NCBI GenBank assembly: GCA_015232865.1
Contig: JADFYU010000033.1
Coordinates: forward strand, 1-27,503
Origin: Magnetococcales bacterium
GTDB taxonomy: Bacteria; Pseudomonadota; Magnetococcia; Magnetococcales; UBA8363
Direction: 5' to 3'
Length of the DNA: 27,503 nucleotides
Shown one piece after another: positions 15,876 through 23,870 of the stretch. Made by a program: the position numbers and the translations under genes. The first letter of the stretch is position 1; each line of letters begins with the position of its first letter. The notes under the pieces are model-generated. The model was not told where the DNA came from and ran no database searches. It saw nothing but the letters and a program-made list of their open reading frames with translations.

Positions 15876-16646
15876 CTATAGAAAACGATATGCCCAACTG
15901 GGAATGTAATATTTACGCCGATTCATAACGATACCCAGCAAGTTTCCACCAACACCAAGCATCCGGTCCTTGACCAGATTTATAACCTGCTGTTTGGACT
16001 TGCCACTTGAAATAACCAATAACACCCCGTCAAACTGTTTGGAGATTATCGCCACATCCGAATGGCCCAGAAAGGAGGTCGAATCGAAGATCACATGGGT
16101 AAACTCCCCTTTGATCCGCTCGAAGAATGAGATGAAATTGGGCGAGCGAAAAACCTCCAAGGAGTTCTTGACCGCTGAACCAGCCGTCAAAACAGAGAGG
16201 TTGTCATACTCGGTCGATTGAAAAACCTCCGGGCCAAACCCCTGGCTGCTCTCCCCCACTTGGTCGCTCTTCAGCCCTGCCAAAACCACATCAGAGAGTC
16301 CGGGATATTGATTCAAACGGAACATTCGATGGATGGATGGGTTATGCAAATTGCCGTCGACCAGCAAAACCCGGTTGTAAGGCTCATTGGCCATGGTCAC
16401 AGCCATGCCAATGGCCGAGGTGGTTTTGCCGTCTTTAGGAGCGCAACTGGTGATCAGCAACGAGCGGATATCCCGCCCCCCGGCCGCATTCAAGATATTC
16501 CCTTCAATGGCCGACAGCTCCCGAAAGTTTCTTTCGGTAGCCGCCCGTAAATCCGCATCCAATACGCCGGAGAAATCGGTTGAGATGCCACTGGTTTGTG
16601 CTGCTTTTTGGTTCAAGGGGTCGTCTCCTAAAATTAACGCAACCAT
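15876..16646 (-). CDS. CpsD/CapB-like P-loop ATPase (BY-kinase-like), Walker A' altered
   Basis: The 256-residue protein has Walker A SCAPKDGKTTSA (67-78), an A' region VLLVDGNLHNP (93-103) and Walker B HVIFDST (184-190). A short tail with three tyrosines (Y246, Y247, Y253) follows. It should partner the Wzz-like protein in controlling polymer length and export. Canonical bacterial tyrosine kinases have DxDxR in A'; here it reads D97-G-N-L-H, so both the second Asp and the Arg are lost, and the tyrosine cluster is short. Kinase activity is therefore doubtful. The ATG at 16646 lacks a Shine-Dalgarno sequence, while a TTG at 16614-16616 has AGGAG 8 bases upstream and may be the real start. First gene of the leftward operon. 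Confidence 0.85.
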   Translation of the reverse strand: MVALILGDDPLNQKAAQTSGISTDFSGVLDADLRAATERNFRELSAIEGNILNAAGGRDIRSLLITSCAPKDGKTTSAIGMAVTMANEPYNRVLLVDGNLHNPSIHRMFRLNQYPGLSDVVLAGLKSDQVGESSQGFGPEVFQSTEYDNLSVLTAGSAVKNSLEVFRSPNFISFFERIKGEFTHVIFDSTSFLGHSDVAIISKQFDGVLLVISSGKSKQQVINLVKDRMLGVGGNLLGIVMNRRKYYIPSWAYRFL

Positions 16647-17081
16647 TTAATCTTAAATCAAATGTCATTTATTTATCATTAAAAACAAGCAATATACATA
16701 CCATTATAAACAACTGACAGAATATTCCAGCAGTAGCCCACTTGAACCCTATCGGTTTCTTCCATTGGTCAGGCAACCTGAAAGTCAGCAAAAAACGACG
16801 ATTTTTTTGAATTAATTAATAATTTTCTTCTTTATATTAATTGAATGGTATTATTAAAATAGCCCGGATGTTCATTAACAACCGACAATAAAACCCAATA
16901 AAAATAACAGATTCAATATCCTATTATGATATAATTAGAGAGAAACATCAGACAAATTCAAATAAAATCCACCACTAAAGCCCCTTTCTGCCGATAGGGT
17001 CATCAACCATTTCCAGGTTTATGAAGCTGGGCTATAGTGGTCGAAATCGGAGAGATCATTAACCCTGGATTCGGTTGCAAG
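16647..17081. promoter_or_regulatory. AT-rich divergent intergenic region between CpsD-like and deacetylase-like genes
   Basis: This region contains no supportable gene and is markedly more AT-rich than the genes around it, especially at 16801-16860 and 16900-16940. Reading leftward, a perfect TATAAT lies at 16703-16708, 57 bases above the CpsD-like ATG, but the -35 match is weak (CTGGAA or similar near 16725-16730). Reading rightward, TATAAT lies at 16930-16935 without a good -35. An 11-base palindrome AAATGTCATTT sits at 16660-16670 between the leftward -10 and the gene. This is the best candidate for the main promoter region of the export operon. Confidence 0.4.
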
Positions 17082-18086
17082 ATGGATATCACCCAGCCCC
17101 GTTCAGAACCACCGGATAGCCAGCCATCCCTGTGCGTGGTAATCGATACGGAAGAAGAGTTCGATTGGTACGCCCCCTTTGATCGGCAGGCCGTGGCGGT
17201 AACCCATATGGCTGCGGTTGCACCCGTGCAATCTCTTTTTGAGCGCCATGGCATCACCCCCACCTACGTGGTCGATTATGCCATCGCCTCTCAAGAGGCC
17301 GGGGTTGCTTTGTTAAAAGCCTTTCAAGATGATAAAAAAGCCCTCATCGGCACCCACCTCCACCCGTGGATCTCCCCTCCCCTGACCGAAGCCCTCTGCC
17401 TCTCCCACTCCTATCCGGGCAACCTACCCAAAAAACTGGAGCAGGAAAAACTCAGCCGACTAACTGAGACCATCGGCCAGGCTTTTGGTCAAATCCCGAC
17501 CATTTACAAGGCCGGTCGTTATGGTTTTGGACCAAACAGTGCCGAAATATTAACCAGCCTGGGTTATCTGGTCGATCTCAGCCCCGCCCCCGGTTTTGAT
17601 TTTCGAGCCGACGGTGGCCCCAACTATCTGGATGAGAGCAACCATCCCCGATTTTTGGATGAGACCTCCAACCTGTTTTGCCTGCCGGATACCGGTGCCA
17701 TTATCGGAGCCTTGCACCGGTTTGGACCGACCCTCCACCCGCTTTTGCTCAACCCTCGATTGGCCGCCCTGCGACTGCCGGGTATTTTTTCCCGTTTGCG
17801 TCTGCTGGAGCGGATTCGTCTCTCGCCAGAAGGGTTCACCTTGGCGGAACTCAAACGGTTGACCCGATTTTTACTGGCTGGCGGTATCCGCAGTTTTCAC
17901 TTCAGCTTTCACTCCCCCTCCTGGCAACCGGGCCACACCCCCTATGTGCGCAATCAATCGGATCTGGATCGGTTCATGGCGATTTTGGAAGGGTATTTTG
18001 ACTTTTTTCTGCGAGAACTCGGTGGACGCAGCCAGACCCCGCTGGAGATTCGGGACCGTTTTCTAAATACGCCTTTTCCTGGCTGA
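17082..18086 (+). CDS. Polysaccharide deacetylase-like protein (WalW-like)
   Basis: A 334-residue product from the ATG at 17082; a GTG at 17037 would add 15 residues, and neither start has a strong Shine-Dalgarno sequence. NodB-type features are present: CVVIDTEEEFDW (metal Asp and Glu, about 18-29), IGTHLHPW with two histidines (about H92 and H94), YKAGRYGFGP as the substrate-side arginine motif, and HFSFHSPSW near the C-terminus as the catalytic His motif. The DTEEEFDW signature is typical of WalW-type proteins of exopolysaccharide loci. There is no signal peptide, so a cytoplasmic role on precursors or lipid-linked intermediates is possible. It is transcribed away from the export operon and ends 5 bases from the mutS stop. 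Confidence 0.8.
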   Translation: MDITQPRSEPPDSQPSLCVVIDTEEEFDWYAPFDRQAVAVTHMAAVAPVQSLFERHGITPTYVVDYAIASQEAGVALLKAFQDDKKALIGTHLHPWISPPLTEALCLSHSYPGNLPKKLEQEKLSRLTETIGQAFGQIPTIYKAGRYGFGPNSAEILTSLGYLVDLSPAPGFDFRADGGPNYLDESNHPRFLDETSNLFCLPDTGAIIGALHRFGPTLHPLLLNPRLAALRLPGIFSRLRLLERIRLSPEGFTLAELKRLTRFLLAGGIRSFHFSFHSPSWQPGHTPYVRNQSDLDRFMAILEGYFDFFLRELGGRSQTPLEIRDRFLNTPFPG

Positions 18087-18091
18087 ACCTC

Positions 18092-20725
18092 CTACAGCAG
18101 CTTTTTCAGTCGATACAAAACCGCCAACGCCTCCCGCGGGGTCAGGTCGTCCGGATCGAGTGCTCTCAACTCATCCAGCGCCGGCTCGTGGGGGGTATCC
18201 ATGAACAGGCTGAGCTGGGTCGGCACCACATAGCCGTTGGCACCACTCTCCGACTCAGACTGCTTTTTGGCCGAGGTCGGAGCAGCCTTTTTCTGGTCGG
18301 CCTCCTCCAATTGCAACAGCACCTCCCTGGCCCGAACAATCACCTCCTTGGGCAATCCGGCCAGCTCCGCCACATGAATCCCATACGAACTGGAGGCGGC
18401 ACCAGGGACGATGGTGTGCAAAAACAGAATGGAGTGACTGGACTCCTTCACCTCGACGGTATAGTTCACCACCCCCGGCTTGAGGCGTTCCAGTTCGGTC
18501 AGTTCGTGGTAGTGGGTGGCAAACAGGGTGCGAGAGCGACAGACGCCATGAATCCGCTCGACCACCGCCCAGGCGATGGAAAGACCGTCAAAGGTGGAGG
18601 TCCCCCGGCCAATTTCATCGAGAATAACCAGGGAACGGGAGGTGGCATGGTGCAAAATATGAGCTGTTTCGGTCATCTCAACCATAAAGGTCGAGCGTCC
18701 CCCGGCCAGATCGTCCGCCGCCCCGACACGGGTAAAAATTCGATCGGTCAGACCGATGACCGCCTTGGAGGCCGGCACAAAAGAGCCGGTATGGGCCATG
18801 AGAACGATTTGGGCCACCTGTCGCATAAAGGTGGATTTTCCCGCCATATTCGGGCCGGTAATCAGGCCGATGCGATTGTCACTGGTATTAAGCAGGGTAT
18901 CGTTGGGAACAAAATGGTCGTCGGCCATCAACGCCTCCACCACCGGATGGCGACCCTGCACAATCTGGATGATCGGGGATTCGTTCACCTCGGGACGATG
19001 ATAATCCCGCTCTTCGGCCGTCTGGGCAAAAGCGGCCAGAACATCCAGCGTAGCCAAACCAACTGCCGTCCGCTGTAGAGCGGGCGCATGTCCGGCCACC
19101 TCCTGACCCAACGCCTCAAACAGCTCGACCTCCAGCAGAGCCAGCCGTTCTTCTGCGCTAAAAATCTGCTCCTCAAACTCCTTAAGCTCCGGCGTCGTAA
19201 AACGAACAGCGTTGGCCATGGTCTGTTTGTGCTGATAGTCGTAGGGAACCCGATCTCGATGGACGTTGGTCACCTCCAGGGTATACCCGAAGGTGCGATG
19301 ATATTTAACCTTGAGGCTGGAGATTCCGGTTCTCTCCCGCTCTTTGCGCTCCAACTCAGCCAGCCCCTGCTTGCCGCCGCCGGAAAGATCCCGCATCCGA
19401 TCCAGCTCCCCATGAAACCCGGTGCGGATGACGCCCCCCTCCTTGAGGGCCACCGGCAGGGTGTCGGCCAGGGTCTGCTGAAGTCGGTTGAGCAGATCCT
19501 GGTGACCGGCCAACACCTTTTTGATCCCCTGGAGAATCTCTGGCGCCGCTGCCCCCTCCAACTGCCGGATCAAAACCGGCAACTGCTCCAGGGTCGTCCG
19601 CAGAGCACCAAAATCTCGTGGCGAAGCTCGACCCAAAACGATCCGGCTCAGCAGTCGCTCCAAATCCCGCACACCGCGCAATCGCTCTCGAATCTCTTCT
19701 CTGGCCGCCGGGTTGTCGAACAACAACCAGGAGACCCCCTCTTGACGAGCGACAATCTGCGCCACCTTTTGCAGGGGACGGTTAAGCCACTGAGCCAGCA
19801 ATCGGCTGCCCATAACCGTCACCGAACGGTCCAACACCGCCAACAGGCTGCCTTTGCTCGCCCCGCTCAGAGAACAATTGATCTCCAGGTTGCGACGGCA
19901 GGCGTCATCCAGGATCATCGAGTCATCACTATAGGTTCGACTCAGAGCGGTAATATGGTTCAGAGCGGCCCGCTGGGTCTCCTGGCAATAGGCGATCAAG
20001 GCGCCGGCGGCTGTCTGGCACAAGGGGGAGTCTGCGATTCCGAAGCCGTCCAACGCGGCGACGTTAAACTGTTTTTTAATGAGATCCGCCGCCTGATCTC
20101 GATCAAACTCCCACAGGGGTCTACGGGTCATCTTTCCCTGCCAGGCCTCAATGGCTTTTGGCGGCGTCCAACCCTCCGGGACGACAATCTCCGCCGCACC
20201 CAAAGCCGACAAAGCCGCCGAAGCCAGCTCCCAGGAACCCGGCTCTCCGACTTGAAATTGTCCGGTCGAAAGGTCCAGAGCTGCCAGAGAGGGTGAGTGA
20301 TTTTTTTTCTTGGCCGGGGCGATGGCTACCAGAAAGTTGTTGGTTCGGGGGTTCAACAGACTCTCTTCGGTCAGCGTCCCCTTGGTCACCACCCGCAACA
20401 CCTCCCGGCGCACCGGTCCCTTGCTGAGGCCGGGCAGTTCCATCTGTTCACAGATGGCCACTTTATACCCGGCTTCCACGGCTATTTTCAGATAGGAATC
20501 CAGTCGATGCACCGGAACACCCGCCATCGGAATCGACAGGCCAGCCGTTTTGCCACGGGCGGTGAGCAGAATATCCAAAACTACGGAGGCGACCTTGGCA
20601 TCTTCAAAGAAAAGCTCGTAGAACTCCCCCATTCGATAGAAAAGCAGGGCGTCGGGATGCTGCGCCTTGATCTCCAGATATTGGCTCATCATCGGCGTAT
20701 GCGGGGATGAGGCGGGTCCGCTCAT
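18092..20725 (-). CDS. mutS: DNA mismatch repair protein MutS
   Basis: I choose the ATG at 20723-20725, which overlaps the stop of the upstream gene as ATGA and gives an N-terminus ([20 protein letters not shown]) aligning with E. coli MutS. The 878-residue protein is full length. It has the mismatch-reading MGEFYELF (F35, E37), Walker A GPNMAGKS (about 625-632), the signature [10 protein letters not shown], Walker [10 protein letters not shown] (701-709) and the helix-turn-helix region near [19 protein letters not shown] canonical beta-clamp-binding pentapeptide QLSLF lies at 838-842, followed by a C-terminal tetramerisation-type segment. It recognises base mismatches and small loops in the cytoplasm. 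The position within a three-gene leftward unit with a membrane protein and a kinase fusion is unusual. Confidence 0.98.
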   Translation of the reverse strand: MSGPASSPHTPMMSQYLEIKAQHPDALLFYRMGEFYELFFEDAKVASVVLDILLTARGKTAGLSIPMAGVPVHRLDSYLKIAVEAGYKVAICEQMELPGLSKGPVRREVLRVVTKGTLTEESLLNPRTNNFLVAIAPAKKKNHSPSLAALDLSTGQFQVGEPGSWELASAALSALGAAEIVVPEGWTPPKAIEAWQGKMTRRPLWEFDRDQAADLIKKQFNVAALDGFGIADSPLCQTAAGALIAYCQETQRAALNHITALSRTYSDDSMILDDACRRNLEINCSLSGASKGSLLAVLDRSVTVMGSRLLAQWLNRPLQKVAQIVARQEGVSWLLFDNPAAREEIRERLRGVRDLERLLSRIVLGRASPRDFGALRTTLEQLPVLIRQLEGAAAPEILQGIKKVLAGHQDLLNRLQQTLADTLPVALKEGGVIRTGFHGELDRMRDLSGGGKQGLAELERKERERTGISSLKVKYHRTFGYTLEVTNVHRDRVPYDYQHKQTMANAVRFTTPELKEFEEQIFSAEERLALLEVELFEALGQEVAGHAPALQRTAVGLATLDVLAAFAQTAEERDYHRPEVNESPIIQIVQGRHPVVEALMADDHFVPNDTLLNTSDNRIGLITGPNMAGKSTFMRQVAQIVLMAHTGSFVPASKAVIGLTDRIFTRVGAADDLAGGRSTFMVEMTETAHILHHATSRSLVILDEIGRGTSTFDGLSIAWAVVERIHGVCRSRTLFATHYHELTELERLKPGVVNYTVEVKESSHSILFLHTIVPGAASSSYGIHVAELAGLPKEVIVRAREVLLQLEEADQKKAAPTSAKKQSESESGANGYVVPTQLSLFMDTPHEPALDELRALDPDDLTPREALAVLYRLKKLL

Positions 20726-21417
20726 GAGCGTAATCGATAGACCAGACCCGGCGGAAGAATCAGTTCTGAGCGTTCTGGAACTTCGATGCAAACACTGCCG
20801 TTCATGACGGGATCATCGGTTATGCCATTGTAATCGGCATGACGTTTGTCGGAGGTTGCAATCCAGGCCGGAATGGGCGTATTGCGAAAACGGCCGACGG
20901 TCTCCCCCCGCTCCGTAATGGCCCAGGGGGCCTTGTGATAGAGAAGGGTCACGGTCTCGCCTCGCATGGAGTTTAAAAGTGTGGGAGAACTTTTCACCCC
21001 AGGTTCCAGACGGGGAACCGGTTGACTGGCCGGACGAATTGGCGGCTGGTCGGGAGCAGAAAAGGGGCCTGTCGTTTCGTTGTTGGGCCAATCCGGATGA
21101 ACCGGGTCTGGCGGTTGCCGGGTCTCGGACGGAAGATTGGAGGTTTCCGGGCCTCGCTCTTCGCCACCAAAGGGGGCGAACGGGTCCGGCTCTGGTTTTC
21201 TGTCCTCATCCTCCGGTTCCGGGTGGGAATCCCGCTCTTCGGGCCTGTTTTTTGAGGAGGTAGCCCAACGCAAAGTGTACCAGATGTAGACCAGGAACCC
21301 CATGGTCAACAAACCATCCAGATCCATTTCAGAACCCGGCTTTTCAGCCTGATTCAACAAACCGGACACCAAAAAAGCCACACCTGCTCCGATGATCAAC
21401 GTTTGAATACGACCCAC
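20722..21417 (-). CDS. Unknown membrane-anchored protein with Pro/Glu-rich linker
   Basis: I do not recognise a family. The GTG at 21415-21417 is preferred because AAAGGTG lies 4 bases upstream; an ATG at 21462 has no Shine-Dalgarno sequence. From that start the 231-residue product has two hydrophobic segments ([16 protein letters not shown] and [17 protein letters not shown]). A charged and proline-rich linker of about 100 residues follows, then a compact C-terminal domain of about 80 residues ([15 protein letters not shown] onward). With both helices crossing the membrane, linker and C-terminal domain would be on the same side as the N-terminus, probably cytoplasmic. Its stop overlaps the mutS start, so the two are translationally coupled, and it follows the kinase-SUMF gene. 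Confidence 0.7.
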   Translation of the reverse strand: MGRIQTLIIGAGVAFLVSGLLNQAEKPGSEMDLDGLLTMGFLVYIWYTLRWATSSKNRPEERDSHPEPEDEDRKPEPDPFAPFGGEERGPETSNLPSETRQPPDPVHPDWPNNETTGPFSAPDQPPIRPASQPVPRLEPGVKSSPTLLNSMRGETVTLLYHKAPWAITERGETVGRFRNTPIPAWIATSDKRHADYNGITDDPVMNGSVCIEVPERSELILPPGLVYRLRS

Positions 21418-21475
21418 AACGCACCTTTCCCTGTTGTCAAAAATCAAAATAAATGATGACATACTATACCGCGAA

Positions 21476-23713
21476 TCAGCGGGGAGATACTACCAACCGA
21501 ATACCATAACCTGGATTTTGTCCGCTGGGCCGACTCCGATACCGATAGCTGCATCGCAACTGATCCGGCTGACTGTACCAAGCACCGCCCCGCAAAACCC
21601 GCAAATAACTCCGCTCATCCCGGCCCAGGGGATTTTTTTCGGGAGAACGGCTGTAGAAATCTTTTTCATACCGATCGACCAACCATTCGTAGAGGTTTCC
21701 GTGCAGATCATACAGGCCAAAAGCATTGGCCGTGAAGGAACCCACCGGCAAAGTACCCTGCCGATCGAGCGCCGCTGATCCACTGTTCTTCCCGCCTTGA
21801 CCTTTAAAGTTGGCCTGGTTCGAATCGATGGTCAGCCCCGATTGATAATCCTGATGACCACCGGCCCGACAGGCATACTCCCATTCCGCCTCGGTCGGCA
21901 ACCGAACCCCCGAGACACCCCGCTTTTCAAGCTGTCGGACATACTGCGTCGCCTCATCCCAAGAGACGGAATCAACCGGGTAGTTCTCCCCTCGTTTGAA
22001 TCGGGATGGGTTGTTTTGGTTCCCCATGATCCGCTTCCACTGCCCCTGAGTCACCTCGTATTGCCCCATTCCAAAGCGATCCAAGCAGACCCGGTGTACC
22101 GGTTGCTCGTCGGAATGGCCGTTCTGACTGCCCATGTCAAAACAGCCGCCCGGAACCGTAATAAAGGCGATGGTGCTGATCGGTTCAACCCAGACATCGG
22201 GCTGAATTTCAGCCAATTTTGCTGCAACTTCCAGTCCGACAACCTGGGCATCACGCGCTTGTTCAACCGGCCTGGACTTGGGAACCGGGGTCGCCATGAG
22301 CACCGAAACCGGTGCTATCGAAGGGAGAGGCGGTTGCCGTTTTTGATCGACGACATCAACCGGTTTTCTAGTCGGAGGTTGCTGAACCGGCAGCACCATC
22401 TGATTGGTCGGTCGGCTCGATTTTCGGGAAATCGGCTGTGGCTCCAGGTTTAAATCCACCACCGTATCCTCCTGAAGGTTCAAGGCCACCTCTATGGAGC
22501 TATAATCTGATTTTTCCAGTTTCAAGACATATTGGCCGAACATTACCTGTTCCAAAGTCAGAGGTGTGACCCCGACATCCCGGCCATTCAACAATACGCT
22601 GGCCCCGGACGGGCGACTCTCGACCATTAAATTGGCGGCGGGCGGCGGGGGTTGTCGTTCCGGTATGTCGGCCAGAATATCGGTAACAGGCAGATTGATT
22701 TGCGGATCGTCGGTCAACAGGGAATCAGCGGCAGGCTGGTCGGATTTAGCGTAAAAACTGACGGGAAAACCCGGCTTTTGAACGGGGTAAGCCAAAAAGA
22801 TGGAAAGAATCAGTGAGACAAAGATCGCCAGCCCGCCCAGAAAGAGCAGCACCCGCAACGGACTCTCGATGGGGGAAAAGAAAGGCGGATGATCCAAGGC
22901 ATCGACAAAAGATTTTGCCGATAAATAGCGTTTGCTCGGATCTTTGGACAATCCACGGGTCAGCACCTCATGACAGCGGGCCGGCAGTCCGAAAATCTCC
23001 GGTGGAACAAGGTTGCACACCGCGTGCATCAGGGATTGCGGATCGGATTGGACAAATGGGGGCCGCCCGGATACCAGCTCATAAAACAGTACGGCCAGAC
23101 CATACCGATCAGCCGCCGGTCCCGGTGGCGGGAAGCCGAAAAACTGCTCGGGTGCCATATAACCGTGCAAACGGGATGCACTCTGCTTGCCCCGTTTCAG
23201 ATGGGAAAAACGGATCTCCTTGGCCAGCGGTTCGGAGATCAGACAAAAGTTAAGAATTTTGATCTCCCCCGACGGGGTGATCAGGACATTCTCCGGTTTC
23301 AGTTCACGGTGGAGGATGAAATGGTGGGTATGGTCCAATACATCGGCAATCTTGCGACAGATATCAATCGCCTCTTTGAATGGTAGCTTGTAATCGGTGC
23401 GGGTCATCCGATAGTCGCTCAGGCTGATCCCATCCACATGTTCTCGGACCAAAAAATTTTGATTCTGCTCGGCATCATACTCCAGGCTGTGGGTTTTGAC
23501 GACATTGGGATGGTCTACCGCCTGTAGCAGTTTCAAACTGCTGCGCAGGTCATTCATGGCCAGCGCACTGTCACAAATCTGCTCAGGAACGGTTTTTAGA
23601 ACGACCGACAACCCGGAAACCTCGTCGCGAGCGCGAAAAGCATCACCAAACAGACCATTTCCCAGATGTTGCTCTATGATGTAGCGATTGAGCAGGGTGG
23701 ATCCAATTTCCAT
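21476..23713 (-). CDS. Pseudokinase - TM - PEGA - SUMF1 (FGE-fold) fusion protein
   Basis: The 745-residue protein starts with a Ser/Thr-kinase fold (about 11-275): glycine loop LGNGLFG (17-23), Lys40 in VVLK and APEQ (187-190). The catalytic HRD reads HRE (135-137) and the DFG reads NFC (155-157), so phosphotransfer is doubtful. A membrane helix (about 287-308), a proline-rich linker, a PEGA domain (about 361-424) and a SUMF1/formylglycine-enzyme fold (about 515-745) with GVRLPTEAEWEYA and LHGNLYEW follow. In that fold, the copper-binding cysteine pair of true enzymes is not seen near RGGAWYS (708-714); one Cys remains at 721. It probably passes a signal across the inner membrane, kinase-fold domain inside and SUMF domain outside. 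Substitutions were checked at codon level. Confidence 0.88.
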   Translation of the reverse strand: MEIGSTLLNRYIIEQHLGNGLFGDAFRARDEVSGLSVVLKTVPEQICDSALAMNDLRSSLKLLQAVDHPNVVKTHSLEYDAEQNQNFLVREHVDGISLSDYRMTRTDYKLPFKEAIDICRKIADVLDHTHHFILHRELKPENVLITPSGEIKILNFCLISEPLAKEIRFSHLKRGKQSASRLHGYMAPEQFFGFPPPGPAADRYGLAVLFYELVSGRPPFVQSDPQSLMHAVCNLVPPEIFGLPARCHEVLTRGLSKDPSKRYLSAKSFVDALDHPPFFSPIESPLRVLLFLGGLAIFVSLILSIFLAYPVQKPGFPVSFYAKSDQPAADSLLTDDPQINLPVTDILADIPERQPPPPAANLMVESRPSGASVLLNGRDVGVTPLTLEQVMFGQYVLKLEKSDYSSIEVALNLQEDTVVDLNLEPQPISRKSSRPTNQMVLPVQQPPTRKPVDVVDQKRQPPLPSIAPVSVLMATPVPKSRPVEQARDAQVVGLEVAAKLAEIQPDVWVEPISTIAFITVPGGCFDMGSQNGHSDEQPVHRVCLDRFGMGQYEVTQGQWKRIMGNQNNPSRFKRGENYPVDSVSWDEATQYVRQLEKRGVSGVRLPTEAEWEYACRAGGHQDYQSGLTIDSNQANFKGQGGKNSGSAALDRQGTLPVGSFTANAFGLYDLHGNLYEWLVDRYEKDFYSRSPEKNPLGRDERSYLRVLRGGAWYSQPDQLRCSYRYRSRPSGQNPGYGIRLVVSPR

Positions 23714-23870
23714 GCAGAACTCTCTCTACTGTCGTTGAAACCGGCAATAGAGGAACGATTGCTCTCCCCCACTCGGTGTAACGTGTCTCTCCAAAATCGT
23801 ATCCAATAGCTGCAAACGGTCTTTTCCCATAGATAAACCGACCCAGTCTGGAGCAAAGCGTGACAGACGG

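Noticed and set aside
2169..18086. Exosortase/PEP-CTERM sorting system
   Set aside because: The gene set (HprK-related, WalW-like, Wzz, CpsD) resembles exosortase-linked polysaccharide loci, but no exosortase membrane protease and no PEP-CTERM tail is present in the window.
19088..20296. 402-codon open frame on the plus strand opposite mutS (also 18188-19078)
   Set aside because: It lies wholly antisense to a clear full-length MutS, gives a low-complexity Gln/Arg/Leu-rich product without any motif, and reflects codon-position bias of the real gene.
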